The translations under genes were made by a program, and so were the position numbers. Below the pieces are notes generated by a model. That model saw only the letters and a list, made by a program, of their open reading frames with translations, was not told the DNA's origin and did no database searches. Below are positions 34,122 through 42,063 of a stretch of DNA of 64,000 nucleotides, piece after piece. This DNA is from Streptomyces sp. NBC_00239 (GTDB taxonomy: Bacteria > Actinomycetota > Actinomycetes > Streptomycetales > Streptomycetaceae), in NCBI RefSeq assembly GCF_036194065.1, contig NZ_CP108096.1:124001-188000 (forward strand), written 5' to 3'. Each line of letters opens with the position of its first letter. Position 1 is the stretch's first letter.

Positions 34122-34196
34122 CGGGTCGTAGCTCAATCGGTGGAGCACGGCAAAAGCGTTGCCGAGGAGCTGGTTCGAATCCAGCCGACCCGACCA
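34122..34196 (+). tRNA. tRNA-Pro-like RNA with non-proline, U33-less anticodon loop
   Basis: 75 nt folding as a complete cloverleaf with perfect stems. Acceptor CGGGTCG/CGACCCG, D-stem GCTC/GAGC, anticodon stem CGGCA/TGCCG, T-stem GCTGG/CCAGC, T-loop TTCGAAT, discriminator A and encoded CCA. C1:G72 with A73 is the acceptor signature of bacterial tRNA-Pro. The anticodon loop is AAAGCGT: position 33 is A, not the near-universal U, and the triplet is AGC (Ala). G3:U70, required by AlaRS, is absent (G3:C70). The variable loop has only four bases and position 21 is G. These features argue against decoding and for a non-translational role as substrate of the adjacent ProRS (inference). Confidence 0.8.
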
Positions 34197-34270
34197 ATTA
34201 GCCATATTCAAGGCGACAGAAGAACGCTCCCGTGGTGAAACACGGTGCGGTCATTTCAGAAAAGGGTCCG

Positions 34271-35350
34271 ATGAAAATCGCCATCACGGGCGGCGCCAGT
34301 GCCGGTCACGTTGTTCCGGCCCTCGCTGTCGCCGGCCAGCTCCGCGACCGCGGCGCCGAGCTGGTCTTCCTCGGACGCGAGAACACGATCGAGCACGACT
34401 ACGCCCAGCGCGCCGGCATCCCCTTCCGTCACGTCCCGTCGGCCGGGCTGCGCCGCCACCGCTCCGCCAGCAACCTGCTGATGCCGTTCACCGTCGCCCG
34501 GGGCATCGTCGCCGCCTTCACGGCGCTGCGGCGCGAACGGCCCGACGCCCTGTTCTCCAAGGGCTCGTACGTCTCCGTGCCTGTCGGCATCGGCGCCGCC
34601 CTCGCCCGCGTCCCCGTCGTCATCCACGAGAGCGATCACTCCCTCGGGCTGGCGAACAGGATCCTGGGACGCCTGGCCACCACCATCTGCATGAGCGTCC
34701 CCGCCTCCGGCCCGATGCCGCGCTGGATGCGCGGCAAGACCCAGGTGACCGGGCTTCCGCTGCGCGCGGACCTCGCCGACGCCAAGCCCGAAGCGCTGCG
34801 CGACCGTCTCGGCGTTCCCGCCGACAAGCGGGTACTGCTGATCTTCTGCGGCAGCAGCGGATCGCAGCGCATCAACAGCGCCATCCGCACCCAACTCGCC
34901 GCCCTGTCCGAGCGGTACAGCGTGCTGCACGTCGTCGGCAAGGGCAACCTCGACCCCCAGTTTGCCGACCGGCCCGGATACTGGCAGCTGGAGTACCTGC
35001 ACAACGACATGCCCCACGCGCTGGCCCTGGCGGACCTCGTCATCGGCCGGGCGGGGGCCACCACCCTGGCCGAACTCGACGCCCTGGAACTGCCCGCCGT
35101 CCTGGTTCCGCTGCCCGCCTCCGTCAGCCGCGGTGACCAGCTCGACAACGCGCGCGCCTACGCCGCTCAGCACCCGGAGCGCTGCCGCGTCGTCGCCGAC
35201 GAGTATCTGACCGACACCGGCGTGCTCGTCCAGGCCTGCGCTGCCCTGTCCGCCGTCCCCCGCGGCGGACAGGGCGCCCGTCCGCGGCCGGAAGCCGCAG
35301 CCGAGCGCGTCGCTGATCTCGTACTGCAAGCGGCGGATCAGCACCGGTAA
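34271..35350 (+). CDS. MurG-like UDP-GlcNAc glycosyltransferase
   Basis: 359 residues from ATG 34271 (AAAGGG upstream). It follows MurG closely: 'ITGGASAGHVVPALAVA' (GGTGGH loop), 'FSKGSYVSVPVGI', 'HESDHSLGLANRIL', 'CGSSGSQRINSAI' and the donor-site 'GRAGATTLAELDA'. MurG moves GlcNAc from UDP-GlcNAc onto lipid I. No cell-wall operon surrounds this copy, so it is probably a pathway paralogue putting GlcNAc on a different acceptor. Transcription may come from the tRNA promoter, as no terminator separates them. Confidence 0.88.
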   Translation: MKIAITGGASAGHVVPALAVAGQLRDRGAELVFLGRENTIEHDYAQRAGIPFRHVPSAGLRRHRSASNLLMPFTVARGIVAAFTALRRERPDALFSKGSYVSVPVGIGAALARVPVVIHESDHSLGLANRILGRLATTICMSVPASGPMPRWMRGKTQVTGLPLRADLADAKPEALRDRLGVPADKRVLLIFCGSSGSQRINSAIRTQLAALSERYSVLHVVGKGNLDPQFADRPGYWQLEYLHNDMPHALALADLVIGRAGATTLAELDALELPAVLVPLPASVSRGDQLDNARAYAAQHPERCRVVADEYLTDTGVLVQACAALSAVPRGGQGARPRPEAAAERVADLVLQAADQHR

Positions 35351-35357
35351 CGCAGGG

Positions 35358-35735
35358 TCAGTCGTGGTTGCCGTACATGTCGCGGATCTCCGCCTCGCTT
35401 TCCCCCCGGTAGGTGACGTGCCAATGCATGTGCTTCGACTCCTGGTACAGGCCCAGGTTCGTCGTCACCGAGCACGCCCCGTGCTCCTTCTCCACTCCGG
35501 CGGCCACCTCCCGCACCACGGCCACCACCTCGTTCAGCAGACCTTCCTCAGCGTTGCCGAGGTCAGTGAGCGAGGGGACGTGCTCCTTGGGGATCACCAC
35601 GATGTGGACCGGGTACGAGGGGTTGGTGTGATGAAAGGCCAGGACCCGTTCGGTCTCCTTCACCCTCTCGATGGGTACCGCGCCGGCCAGCGCCTGATGG
35701 CAGTAGAAGTCGGAGACGGTCGCGGTACCGGTCAC
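35358..35735 (-). CDS. HIT-family nucleotide hydrolase/transferase
   Basis: 125 residues from GTG 35735 (GAAGG upstream). It has 'VHIVVIPKEHVPSL' and the triad 'KHMHWHVTYRGE' (HxHxH form) near the C-terminus. HIT proteins hydrolyse or transfer nucleotidyl groups on alpha-phosphates, including aminoacyl-adenylate-like substrates. It runs opposite to the surrounding operons and converges on the MurG-like gene 8 bp away. A role in the pathway is possible but not required. Confidence 0.82.
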   Translation of the reverse strand: MTGTATVSDFYCHQALAGAVPIERVKETERVLAFHHTNPSYPVHIVVIPKEHVPSLTDLGNAEEGLLNEVVAVVREVAAGVEKEHGACSVTTNLGLYQESKHMHWHVTYRGESEAEIRDMYGNHD

Positions 35736-35770
35736 AAGCGCACACCTTCGTTGGGCAGGAATGTCGGAAG

Positions 35771-35804
35771 GGCGCCTGCCCGACGTGGTCGTCGGGCAGG
35801 CGCC
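35771..35804. terminator. perfect 15-bp hairpin
   Basis: GGCGCCTGCCCGACG at 35771-35785 pairs perfectly with 35790-35804 around a TGGT loop. It lies upstream of the HIT gene start and downstream of the SDR remnant, both on the minus strand, so it probably ends leftward transcription from the remnant. It is symmetric and could act both ways. Confidence 0.6.
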
Positions 35805-35855
35805 GACGACAGCGTAGCGACCGGCCACCCCGCAGCCGAAATTGCCCAACTCCCA

Positions 35856-36230
35856 TCATCCGAAAGGGTGTTCGTACATGTCGGCCGCTCGCCTCCGGAG
35901 CTCGCCCGCAGGCGAGAACGGATCCAGCTCGGCCCCGGCGGCGTCGGCGAGATCCGCGCAGACGGCGAAGGCCTCGCCGCCGGGGCTGTGGATCTCACGG
36001 CAGACCTGTTCCAGAGCCTCGGCCCGGCGGGCGCGGAGCGCCACGGTCGCCCCCAGTCGCGCCAGCCGGCGTGCCGTTGCCCGCCCGATGCCGCTTGACG
36101 CGCCGGTGACCAGCGCCGTGGTGCCCGTCAGTTCAGCCCGTATCGGCAGCCTCTTTCCGTTGTCTTCCGCTGTTCGCCAGGCGACTGACCGTATGGGCGC
36201 CGCCCGGTCGGCGCGCTGCGGCGCGTGCAT
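35856..36230 (-). pseudogene. short-chain dehydrogenase remnant
   Basis: 124 codons from ATG 36230. The middle holds the SDR nucleotide-binding start 'TTALVTGASSGIGRATARRLARLGATVAL' (key residues TGASSGIG) and continues to 'AFAVCADLADAA'. The gene then ends: the catalytic Ser-Tyr-Lys region, ~150 residues, is missing. It is best read as a truncated, non-functional remnant. It is divergent from the radical SAM gene. Confidence 0.6.
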
Positions 36231-36296
36231 CGCCACAGCCGGGATCTGGCGGCGCCGCACCCCGGGCAGGTGCACGAACTTATCGACCAAGAGCGG

Positions 36297-36335
36297 TGTC
36301 AGGGATTGGAGTTGGGCGTCCAGTAAACCCTGACA
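36297..36335. promoter_or_regulatory. inverted repeat upstream of the radical SAM genes
   Basis: TGTCAGGG at 36297-36304 and CCCTGACA at 36328-36335 are perfect 8-bp inverted arms 23 bp apart, ~90 bp before the MoaA-like gene. Candidate operator of the second half of the cluster; the WYL protein encoded downstream is a possible binder (inference). Confidence 0.4.
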
Positions 36336-36423
36336 TCGACTCTGTCCAACGTTGTTGCTGGCCAGGGGAAGGGACCACGAGGCTGTGAGCGTGAATGTCA
36401 GCGATGTGCGAGGGAGTGGTGAC

Positions 36424-37455
36424 ATGCGGAAACCGCAAGTCCGGGTAACGGTGAACTCCCGCTGCAAGCGGAGCTGCTACTACTGCCGGCCGTCGGGGGA
36501 GGCCGTGGCCACCGAGTCCGGCACCGACCTGGCGCCCGAACGGCTGATCGCCGTCGCGAAGGCCGTCCGGGCTCAGGGGGTGGAGAGCATCAAGCTGACC
36601 GGCGGGGACCCGGCGCTGTACGGGCCGCTCGTCGAGGTCGTGCGCCGGCTGCGCCAGGATGCCGACATGAGCGAGGTCGAGGTGATCTCGCGGCACCCGA
36701 GGATCGGCGAGCTCGCGCCTGCGCTCGCTGAGGCCGGGGTGACCCTGTTCAACGTCTCCCTGGACACCCTGGACGCGGGACTGCATCACGAGATCTGCGG
36801 CGTGAACGACCACGCCGAGGTGCTGGCCGCGATCGAGGCGTGCGTGGCCACCGGCGTACCCGTGAAAGTCAACGTCGTGGTCATGGACGGGATCAACGCC
36901 GCGGAGATCGACCCGCTGATCGCGTGGTGCGAAGAGGCCGGGGTCGAGAGCGTCAAGCTCCTCGACATCATCAAGGACCTCGGCGAGGGCAGCGAGAGCT
37001 TCGCCCGGCGCCTGGAGATCAAGCGCAGCCGGAACCTTCCCGACCTCTACGTCTCCATGGAGGAGCTCGCGGGCGACCTCCGCGTGCGGGCCATCGACGA
37101 GGAGACGGTGCAGCAGGGCGGCCTCGGCCACCCCATGACGGTGTTCACCATGCCCTCGGGCACCAAGGTGGTCCTCAAGGACTCCACCGCTGGCGCCTGG
37201 TACGGATCGGTGTGCCGCGGCTGTCCGCTCTTCCCGTGCCACGACGCGCTGATGGCGCTGCGCCTGACCGCCGATGCCCGGCTGCAGTTCTGCCTCCTGC
37301 GCGAGGACGTTCTCGTCGACCTCGTCCCGCTGCTGGAGAAGGACGACCAGGAGGCGCTGGCCGCCCAGGTGGAAGCTGCGTTCGAGATGTACGCCGACGC
37401 CTACTTCCGGCCCGGCGACGCCACTCCGCAGGACCTGCTGGAGGCGCACCGGTGA
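36424..37455 (+). CDS. MoaA-like radical SAM enzyme with second Fe-S cluster
   Basis: 343 residues from ATG 36424 (AGGGAG seven bases upstream). The radical SAM motif Cys14-x3-Cys18-x2-Cys21 is followed by 'IKLTGGDPALYG' and 'LFNVSLDTLD'. The C-terminal 'VCRGCPLFPCH ... LRLTADARLQFCLL' matches the second [4Fe-4S] site of MoaA, which binds the GTP substrate. MoaA rearranges GTP in molybdopterin synthesis; no other mo genes occur here. A nucleotide or nucleoside radical rearrangement in the pathway is a fair inference. GTGA overlap to the next gene. Confidence 0.85.
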   Translation: MRKPQVRVTVNSRCKRSCYYCRPSGEAVATESGTDLAPERLIAVAKAVRAQGVESIKLTGGDPALYGPLVEVVRRLRQDADMSEVEVISRHPRIGELAPALAEAGVTLFNVSLDTLDAGLHHEICGVNDHAEVLAAIEACVATGVPVKVNVVVMDGINAAEIDPLIAWCEEAGVESVKLLDIIKDLGEGSESFARRLEIKRSRNLPDLYVSMEELAGDLRVRAIDEETVQQGGLGHPMTVFTMPSGTKVVLKDSTAGAWYGSVCRGCPLFPCHDALMALRLTADARLQFCLLREDVLVDLVPLLEKDDQEALAAQVEAAFEMYADAYFRPGDATPQDLLEAHR

Positions 37456-38858
37456 GCGGCGTGTTCATGGGCCTGCCCTCCGGGCTGACGACCGTCCCGT
37501 CGCCCCCGGCCTCCGAAGCGCGGGAGGGTCTGCCGACGGTCATCCTGGTCTATCCGAAGATCGACCACGAGAAGGACTACGTCTACTTCTGGATGCCGTT
37601 CTCGCTGTTGACCATCGCCAAGCCACTCATGGAGAGCGGCCTGGTGAACGTGGTCCTGTTCGACGGCAACCAGAAGGACGCCGCGGCGTGGGAGCGGCTG
37701 CTGGACGAGCACCTCGGGCGGACGGTGTGCATCGGGGTCAGCATCATGACCGGCGGCGGGCAGATCGGGCACGGCCTGGAGATGGTGCGGGCCGCGAAGA
37801 AGCGCCCCTTCTGCCCGCCGGTCGTTTTCGGCGGGCCGCACGTCAACGTGCAGCCCGAGCAGACCGCCGCGCACCCGCTCGTCGACGCTGTCCTTCAGGG
37901 CCCTGGGCAGAACTCGATGCTCGAGTACGTGAAGTCGCTCCTCGGCCGCGTGCCGCGCCGGCTGGTCCCGGGCCTGCGGATCGACAACGGCGAGTGCGTG
38001 ATGTGCGGGAGGGTGAACCCGCCGCGGACCGGGAACCTGGGCGCCTACCCCTGGACACTCCTGGACGTCGCGAAGTACATCCGTGATGACCCCACGGTGG
38101 CCACCCGCACACTGAACTACGTGTCCAGCCAGGGCTGCGTCTACAAGTGCCAGTTCTGCTTCGAACTCACCTACCAGCGTAAGTACTCGGCGATGGCCGC
38201 CCAGGACCTCCTGGACGACGTGGTCGCGCTCAAGGCCGCGTACGGCATCAACGGGGTGAAGTTCTACGACGCGGACTGGTTCGTGAACCTGCGCCGGTCC
38301 ATCGGCTTCTGCGACGGGCTGCTCGATCGCGGCGTGGACATCCGGTGGGCGGCCAGCATCAACCCCAACGACATCCTCAAAGCCCGCCGCGCCAAGCTGC
38401 CTCTGTTGGAGCGGATCGCGGAGAGCGGCTGCTCGCGGCTGCTGATGGGCGTGGAGTCGGGCAACGACCGCGTGCTGGCCGACGTGGTCCGCAAGGAGAT
38501 CACCCGCGCGAGCATTCTCGAAGTCGCGGCGGACATCGCCGCTCACGGCATCCTCGGCTCCTACACGTTCATCGTCGGGTTCCCCGGCGAGAGCGACGCG
38601 GAGATGGAGGACACCTACTCCCTGATCGAGGAGCTGCGGCAGCTCGACCCGCAGCCCGAGACGCGGGTGCACCTGTTCGCCCCGTACCCGGGCACCCCGC
38701 TGTGGGAGCAAGCCCTGGAAGCCGGCTTCGTCCCGCCCGCCTCGCTGGAGGAGTGGTCGGGCTTCGACTACTACACCTCCCTGACTCCCTGGACGACCGA
38801 CGCCACCGCGGCCCGAGCCCGAGAGGCGACCCAGATGCGGCTGGCCCCCGCCCGCTGA
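37452..38858 (+). CDS. B12-binding-type radical SAM protein
   Basis: 468 residues. The N-terminal ~170 residues resemble the cobalamin-binding domain of class B enzymes ('VILVYPKIDHEKDYVYFWMP ... VVFGGPHVNVQPEQTA'), without a clear DxHxxG motif, so cobalamin use is uncertain. The core has 'YVSSQGCVYKCQFCFE' (C-x3-C-x2-C), 'GVKFYDADWF', 'RLLMGVESGNDRVL' and 'TFIVGFPGESDAEMEDTYS'. Such enzymes methylate or rearrange unactivated carbons. Translationally coupled to the MoaA-like gene. Confidence 0.82.
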   Translation: MSGVFMGLPSGLTTVPSPPASEAREGLPTVILVYPKIDHEKDYVYFWMPFSLLTIAKPLMESGLVNVVLFDGNQKDAAAWERLLDEHLGRTVCIGVSIMTGGGQIGHGLEMVRAAKKRPFCPPVVFGGPHVNVQPEQTAAHPLVDAVLQGPGQNSMLEYVKSLLGRVPRRLVPGLRIDNGECVMCGRVNPPRTGNLGAYPWTLLDVAKYIRDDPTVATRTLNYVSSQGCVYKCQFCFELTYQRKYSAMAAQDLLDDVVALKAAYGINGVKFYDADWFVNLRRSIGFCDGLLDRGVDIRWAASINPNDILKARRAKLPLLERIAESGCSRLLMGVESGNDRVLADVVRKEITRASILEVAADIAAHGILGSYTFIVGFPGESDAEMEDTYSLIEELRQLDPQPETRVHLFAPYPGTPLWEQALEAGFVPPASLEEWSGFDYYTSLTPWTTDATAARAREATQMRLAPAR

Positions 38859-38947
38859 CACCCCTTACCGTCACGCTGTGCACCGGAATCATCACCCCTC
38901 GGGCGATCCGGTGCACGGCGGCCGGCCCCAGCCAGAGGAGACCTCGC

Positions 38948-39904
38948 TTGAGTACCGCACGTGTTCTGCCCGCCCCGCTCACCAAGGGCGACCGCATCGG
39001 CATCGTCACCGTGTCCGCGCCCGAACCGGCCCAGAGCCCCGACCAGTTCGAACGCGGGCTTATCGCTCTGCGCGGCCGCGGGTTCGAGCCGGTCACCGCC
39101 GCCCACGCGCTGGACACCCACGGCTACCGGGCCGGCAGCGAGACCACTCTCCTGGACGACTTCCACTCCTTCATCGCCGACCCCGACATCGCGGCCGTGG
39201 TGTGCGCCGGGGGTGGCAAGACCGCCAACCGGCTCCTGCGCGGCCTGGACTACGCGCTGATCGGCGCCCACCCGAAGCCGATCGTAGGGGTGAGCGACCC
39301 GACGGTGCTGCTGAACGCGATCACCGCCCGGACCGGCATGCCGACCTTCCACGGGCCCGCTGTCCTGTGGGACTTCGGCTCCGACGACGCCCCCGCAGCG
39401 ACCGGCGATCACTTCGCGGCCGTGCTCGCCGGCGAGGCGCACGCCGCCCGGATCGACGCCCCGCTGGGGTGGGCCCGCACCGGATCCGCGCAAGGGCCTC
39501 TGATCGCCGGATGCCTGTCCTCCCTGCGCTGCCTGCTCGGCACCGTGTGGGAACCCCAGTGGCAGGGTGCGGTCCTCGCCTGGGAGGACGCGTTCAAACC
39601 GATCGAGCATCTGGACCAGACCCTGACCCACTTCCGGGACTGCGGCGTCCTGGACCAGATCTCCGGCATGGTCGTCGGCGAACTCCTCGGCTGTGAGCCC
39701 TCCGGCGGGACGGGCGCCCAGCAGATGGTTATGGACCTGTGCGCCGAGTACGACTTCCCCATCGCCATCGGCCTGCCGTTCGGACACACCCCCCTCAAGC
39801 ACACCCTGCCCATCGGCGCCGAGGTCCTGCTCGACTCCACCGCCGAGCACCCCCTCACCTTCACCTCACCCTGGACCACCCCGTCCGAAGGAGGAGACCG
39901 GTGA
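38948..39904 (+). CDS. S66 peptidase, MccF/LD-carboxypeptidase-like
   Basis: 318 residues from TTG 38948 (GAGGAG seven bases upstream). 'GDRIGIVTVSAP' is the family start, 'IVGVSDPTVLLNAI' carries the nucleophile Ser, 'LAWEDAFKPIEHLDQTLTHF' the Glu, and 'GLPFGHT' the His of the Ser-Glu-His triad. LdcA trims murein peptides; MccF cleaves the amide of aminoacyl-nucleotide toxins such as processed microcin C and gives self-immunity. Beside synthetase-like genes the MccF role, protecting the producer from an aminoacyl-nucleotide, is attractive. GTGA overlap to the next gene. Confidence 0.83.
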   Translation: MSTARVLPAPLTKGDRIGIVTVSAPEPAQSPDQFERGLIALRGRGFEPVTAAHALDTHGYRAGSETTLLDDFHSFIADPDIAAVVCAGGGKTANRLLRGLDYALIGAHPKPIVGVSDPTVLLNAITARTGMPTFHGPAVLWDFGSDDAPAATGDHFAAVLAGEAHAARIDAPLGWARTGSAQGPLIAGCLSSLRCLLGTVWEPQWQGAVLAWEDAFKPIEHLDQTLTHFRDCGVLDQISGMVVGELLGCEPSGGTGAQQMVMDLCAEYDFPIAIGLPFGHTPLKHTLPIGAEVLLDSTAEHPLTFTSPWTTPSEGGDR

Positions 39905-40905
39905 CCATCGCCCCCGCCGACCGGCGCCTGTACGGCACTCTCCTCAAGCAGCACCCCGCCGAGCGGACCCTGCTGCTGGCCAAGGCCGACATGGTGCGCG
40001 CCATGCGCGGCTGGCTGCACGAGACCGGCTACACGGAGGTCGCCACCCCCGTGCTGTGCCAGGACCGCGAGAGCGCCCCGATCCCGCAGTTCGCCACGCG
40101 CCACCCGCTGACCGGGCAGTCCTTCCACCTCCGGCACTCCGCCGAGGAACACCTGCGACGCGTCGTCGTCAGCATCGACCGCGTCTTCGACCTGTCCAAG
40201 GCGATCCGCGCCGAGCAGGCCGACGACAGCCACGCGATCGAGTTCACCATGCTGCAGACCGCCGCCCGCGACATCGACCTCCAGACCGGAATCAGCCTGG
40301 TCACCAGCCTTGTACAGCACACGGTGCAGACCACGTTCGCCACTCTGGCCACCCCCGCGGTCGACTTCACCACCATCCGCACGCGGACCGTCGACGACGC
40401 GATCGCCGAAGCGCTCGGCGTCACCGAGGCTCCGACCGGTGCGGAACTGGTCGCCGCCGCCCGAGGCTGGCTCAAGGACCGCGGCCTGGAGGCGGACGGC
40501 ACCGACTGGGCGGTGATGGAGGACTTCGTCAAGCACGCCGTGGAGAAGCCCGTCACCCAGCCCACCGTGCTGTACGGATTCCCCTGGGAGCTGCGGCACA
40601 ACTCCCGCATCAACGAAGCGAGTGGCCGCGCAGAGCGGTTCTCCCTGATAGCGGCCGGCACCGAGATCTGCGACGGCGGCGTAAAACTGCGCACCGCCGA
40701 CGACTACCGGCCGATGGTCGAGGCGAACATCACCCTGCGCACACAGCTCCACGGCATCCCCGCGGACCAGGGGCCGGTTGACTTCTTCACCGACATCGAC
40801 TGCGACCCCGCCGACGTGTTCACGTTCGGCCTGGGCGTCGAACGGCTGCTGGCGCTGTGCACCGGCCGGACCGTGTTCGAAGCCCTGACCTTCCCCTACC
40901 ACTGA
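39901..40905 (+). CDS. lysyl-tRNA-synthetase-like catalytic domain (EpmA/GenX-like)
   Basis: 334 residues, a stand-alone class II catalytic core without the N-terminal OB anticodon-binding domain. Motif 2 region 'RVFDLSKAIRAEQADDSHAIEFTMLQ' parallels LysRS (FRnEg...HnPEFTmLE), and motif 3 is 'FTFGLGVERLLAL'. EpmA attaches beta-lysine to elongation factor P; other such cores activate amino acids for carrier proteins or small molecules. Key positions differ from LysRS (Arg-Ala-Glu for Arg-Asn-Glu), so the amino acid is unknown. Coupled to the S66 peptidase gene. Confidence 0.82.
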   Translation: MTIAPADRRLYGTLLKQHPAERTLLLAKADMVRAMRGWLHETGYTEVATPVLCQDRESAPIPQFATRHPLTGQSFHLRHSAEEHLRRVVVSIDRVFDLSKAIRAEQADDSHAIEFTMLQTAARDIDLQTGISLVTSLVQHTVQTTFATLATPAVDFTTIRTRTVDDAIAEALGVTEAPTGAELVAAARGWLKDRGLEADGTDWAVMEDFVKHAVEKPVTQPTVLYGFPWELRHNSRINEASGRAERFSLIAAGTEICDGGVKLRTADDYRPMVEANITLRTQLHGIPADQGPVDFFTDIDCDPADVFTFGLGVERLLALCTGRTVFEALTFPYH

Positions 40906-40924
40906 CCGAGAGGACCCGTTCCGC

Positions 40925-41335
40925 GTGACCAGCATGCGCGCCGTCGTCATCACGGAAAGCCTCACCGACGGTGAACTCCCCTCCGCGTTCTCCGGCATGG
41001 AGGACCGCCGCTACCCGCACCTGCTCGACGAGCGCACCCCCATCGAGATCATCGAGCTGACCGTGCCGGCCGAGCGGACGGCAGCCCTGGCGCTGGCTCT
41101 GTCGGCCGCACTGAAGTCCCGGCTGTACTACGCCCACCTCATCGACGAGACACGGATGCTCGTGGCCTTCCCGCGCACCGTCGTCGACATCCCCCGCGAC
41201 AACGAGGACGCCATCGCCCACGCCCGGACCGTCGGCGCCCTGTTCGACATCCCCGTCGACCAGATGCGCTTCGCCGAGATGTGGGACACCGACCACCCCG
41301 ACGCCCCCGCCCAGCCGGAGGCCGACGCCCGGTGA
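40925..41335 (+). CDS. hypothetical protein of the cluster
   Basis: 136 residues from GTG 40925 (GAGAGGA upstream). Two alternating beta/alpha units are apparent: 'PIEIIELTVPAERTAALALAL' and 'RMLVAFPRTVVDIPRDNEDA'. There are no catalytic motifs and I do not recognise the family. Its GTGA overlap with the SDR gene and the operon context suggest a role tied to the LysRS-like enzyme, perhaps as partner or binding protein. Confidence 0.65.
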   Translation: MTSMRAVVITESLTDGELPSAFSGMEDRRYPHLLDERTPIEIIELTVPAERTAALALALSAALKSRLYYAHLIDETRMLVAFPRTVVDIPRDNEDAIAHARTVGALFDIPVDQMRFAEMWDTDHPDAPAQPEADAR

Positions 41336-42063
41336 CCGCACCCCCGTCCGCTGTCGCCCCGCTGGCCGTCGTGACCGGCGCCAGCGGGGCCCTCGGCGCC
41401 GCGATCCGCAACCGCCTGATCACAGCGGGCTGGCAGGTCGTGGCCACCTACCGCACCCGCCCGCCCCAGGACGAGGACTCCTCCTGGGTACGGTTCGACG
41501 CCTCCGACGACGCCGCGACCGCCGCCTTACGGCATGCTGTCGACTCCTGCCCCGGCCGGCTGCGCGCGGTGTTCGCCTGCATCGGTGCCCCCTCGACCAA
41601 GCGGACCGTCGCGGACAGCGACGTCAGCGAGTACGAGTCGGTCCACCAGGCCAACGTCGTCAGCTTCGTCCGCACCTGGCACGCCCTCGCCGACCGGGCC
41701 CGGCACGATGGCGCCCGCGTTCTGGCGGTCGGCTCCGACGCAGGACAGGCGGCCCGTCCCGGCAACGGCCCGTACACCGCGGCGAAGGCTGCCCTCGCCT
41801 CCCTCGTCATCACCTTGGCCAAGGAGGAGCTGCACCACGGCGTCCGGGTCAATCTCCTCGCACCGTCGCTCATCGACTCGCCCCTCGCCCAGCAGATCAT
41901 GGCCCTCAAAGGCGTCACCGACCCCGGCGCCTACTACGAGCAACTGCCTTGGGGGCGCCCCCTGTCCCTGGACGAGGTCGCCGCCACCTGCATCGACCTG
42001 GCTACCGCTGAGCATTGGTCGTACGCCACCGGCCAGGTCTATCCGCTGGGGGCGGCACTCTGA
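41332..42063 (+). CDS. short-chain dehydrogenase/reductase
   Basis: 243 residues. Rossmann motif 'VVTGASGALGAAI' near residue 12, 'VFACIGAP' in place of NNAG, 'LAVGSDAGQAARPGNGPYTAAKAAL' with catalytic Ser and the Tyr-x3-Lys, and a C-terminal 'SYATGQVYPLGAAL'. It is probably an NAD(P)-dependent ketone/alcohol oxidoreductase or epimerase. Codon 66 is TTA (41527-41529). Its stop shares bases with the WYL regulator start (TGATG). Confidence 0.88.
   Translation: MTAPPSAVAPLAVVTGASGALGAAIRNRLITAGWQVVATYRTRPPQDEDSSWVRFDASDDAATAALRHAVDSCPGRLRAVFACIGAPSTKRTVADSDVSEYESVHQANVVSFVRTWHALADRARHDGARVLAVGSDAGQAARPGNGPYTAAKAALASLVITLAKEELHHGVRVNLLAPSLIDSPLAQQIMALKGVTDPGAYYEQLPWGRPLSLDEVAATCIDLATAEHWSYATGQVYPLGAAL

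Noticed and set aside
34122..34196. Ordinary alanine tRNA (anticodon AGC)
   Set aside because: G3:U70 is absent, position 33 is A, and the acceptor end carries tRNA-Pro rather than tRNA-Ala signals.
34122..34196. Attachment-site scar of an integrative element (pSAM2-type elements use tRNA-Pro)
   Set aside because: A scar would keep the proline anticodon loop and 3' half identical to a real tRNA-Pro and sit near an integrase. Here the loop is not proline, the whole cloverleaf and a promoter are present, and no integrase is visible.
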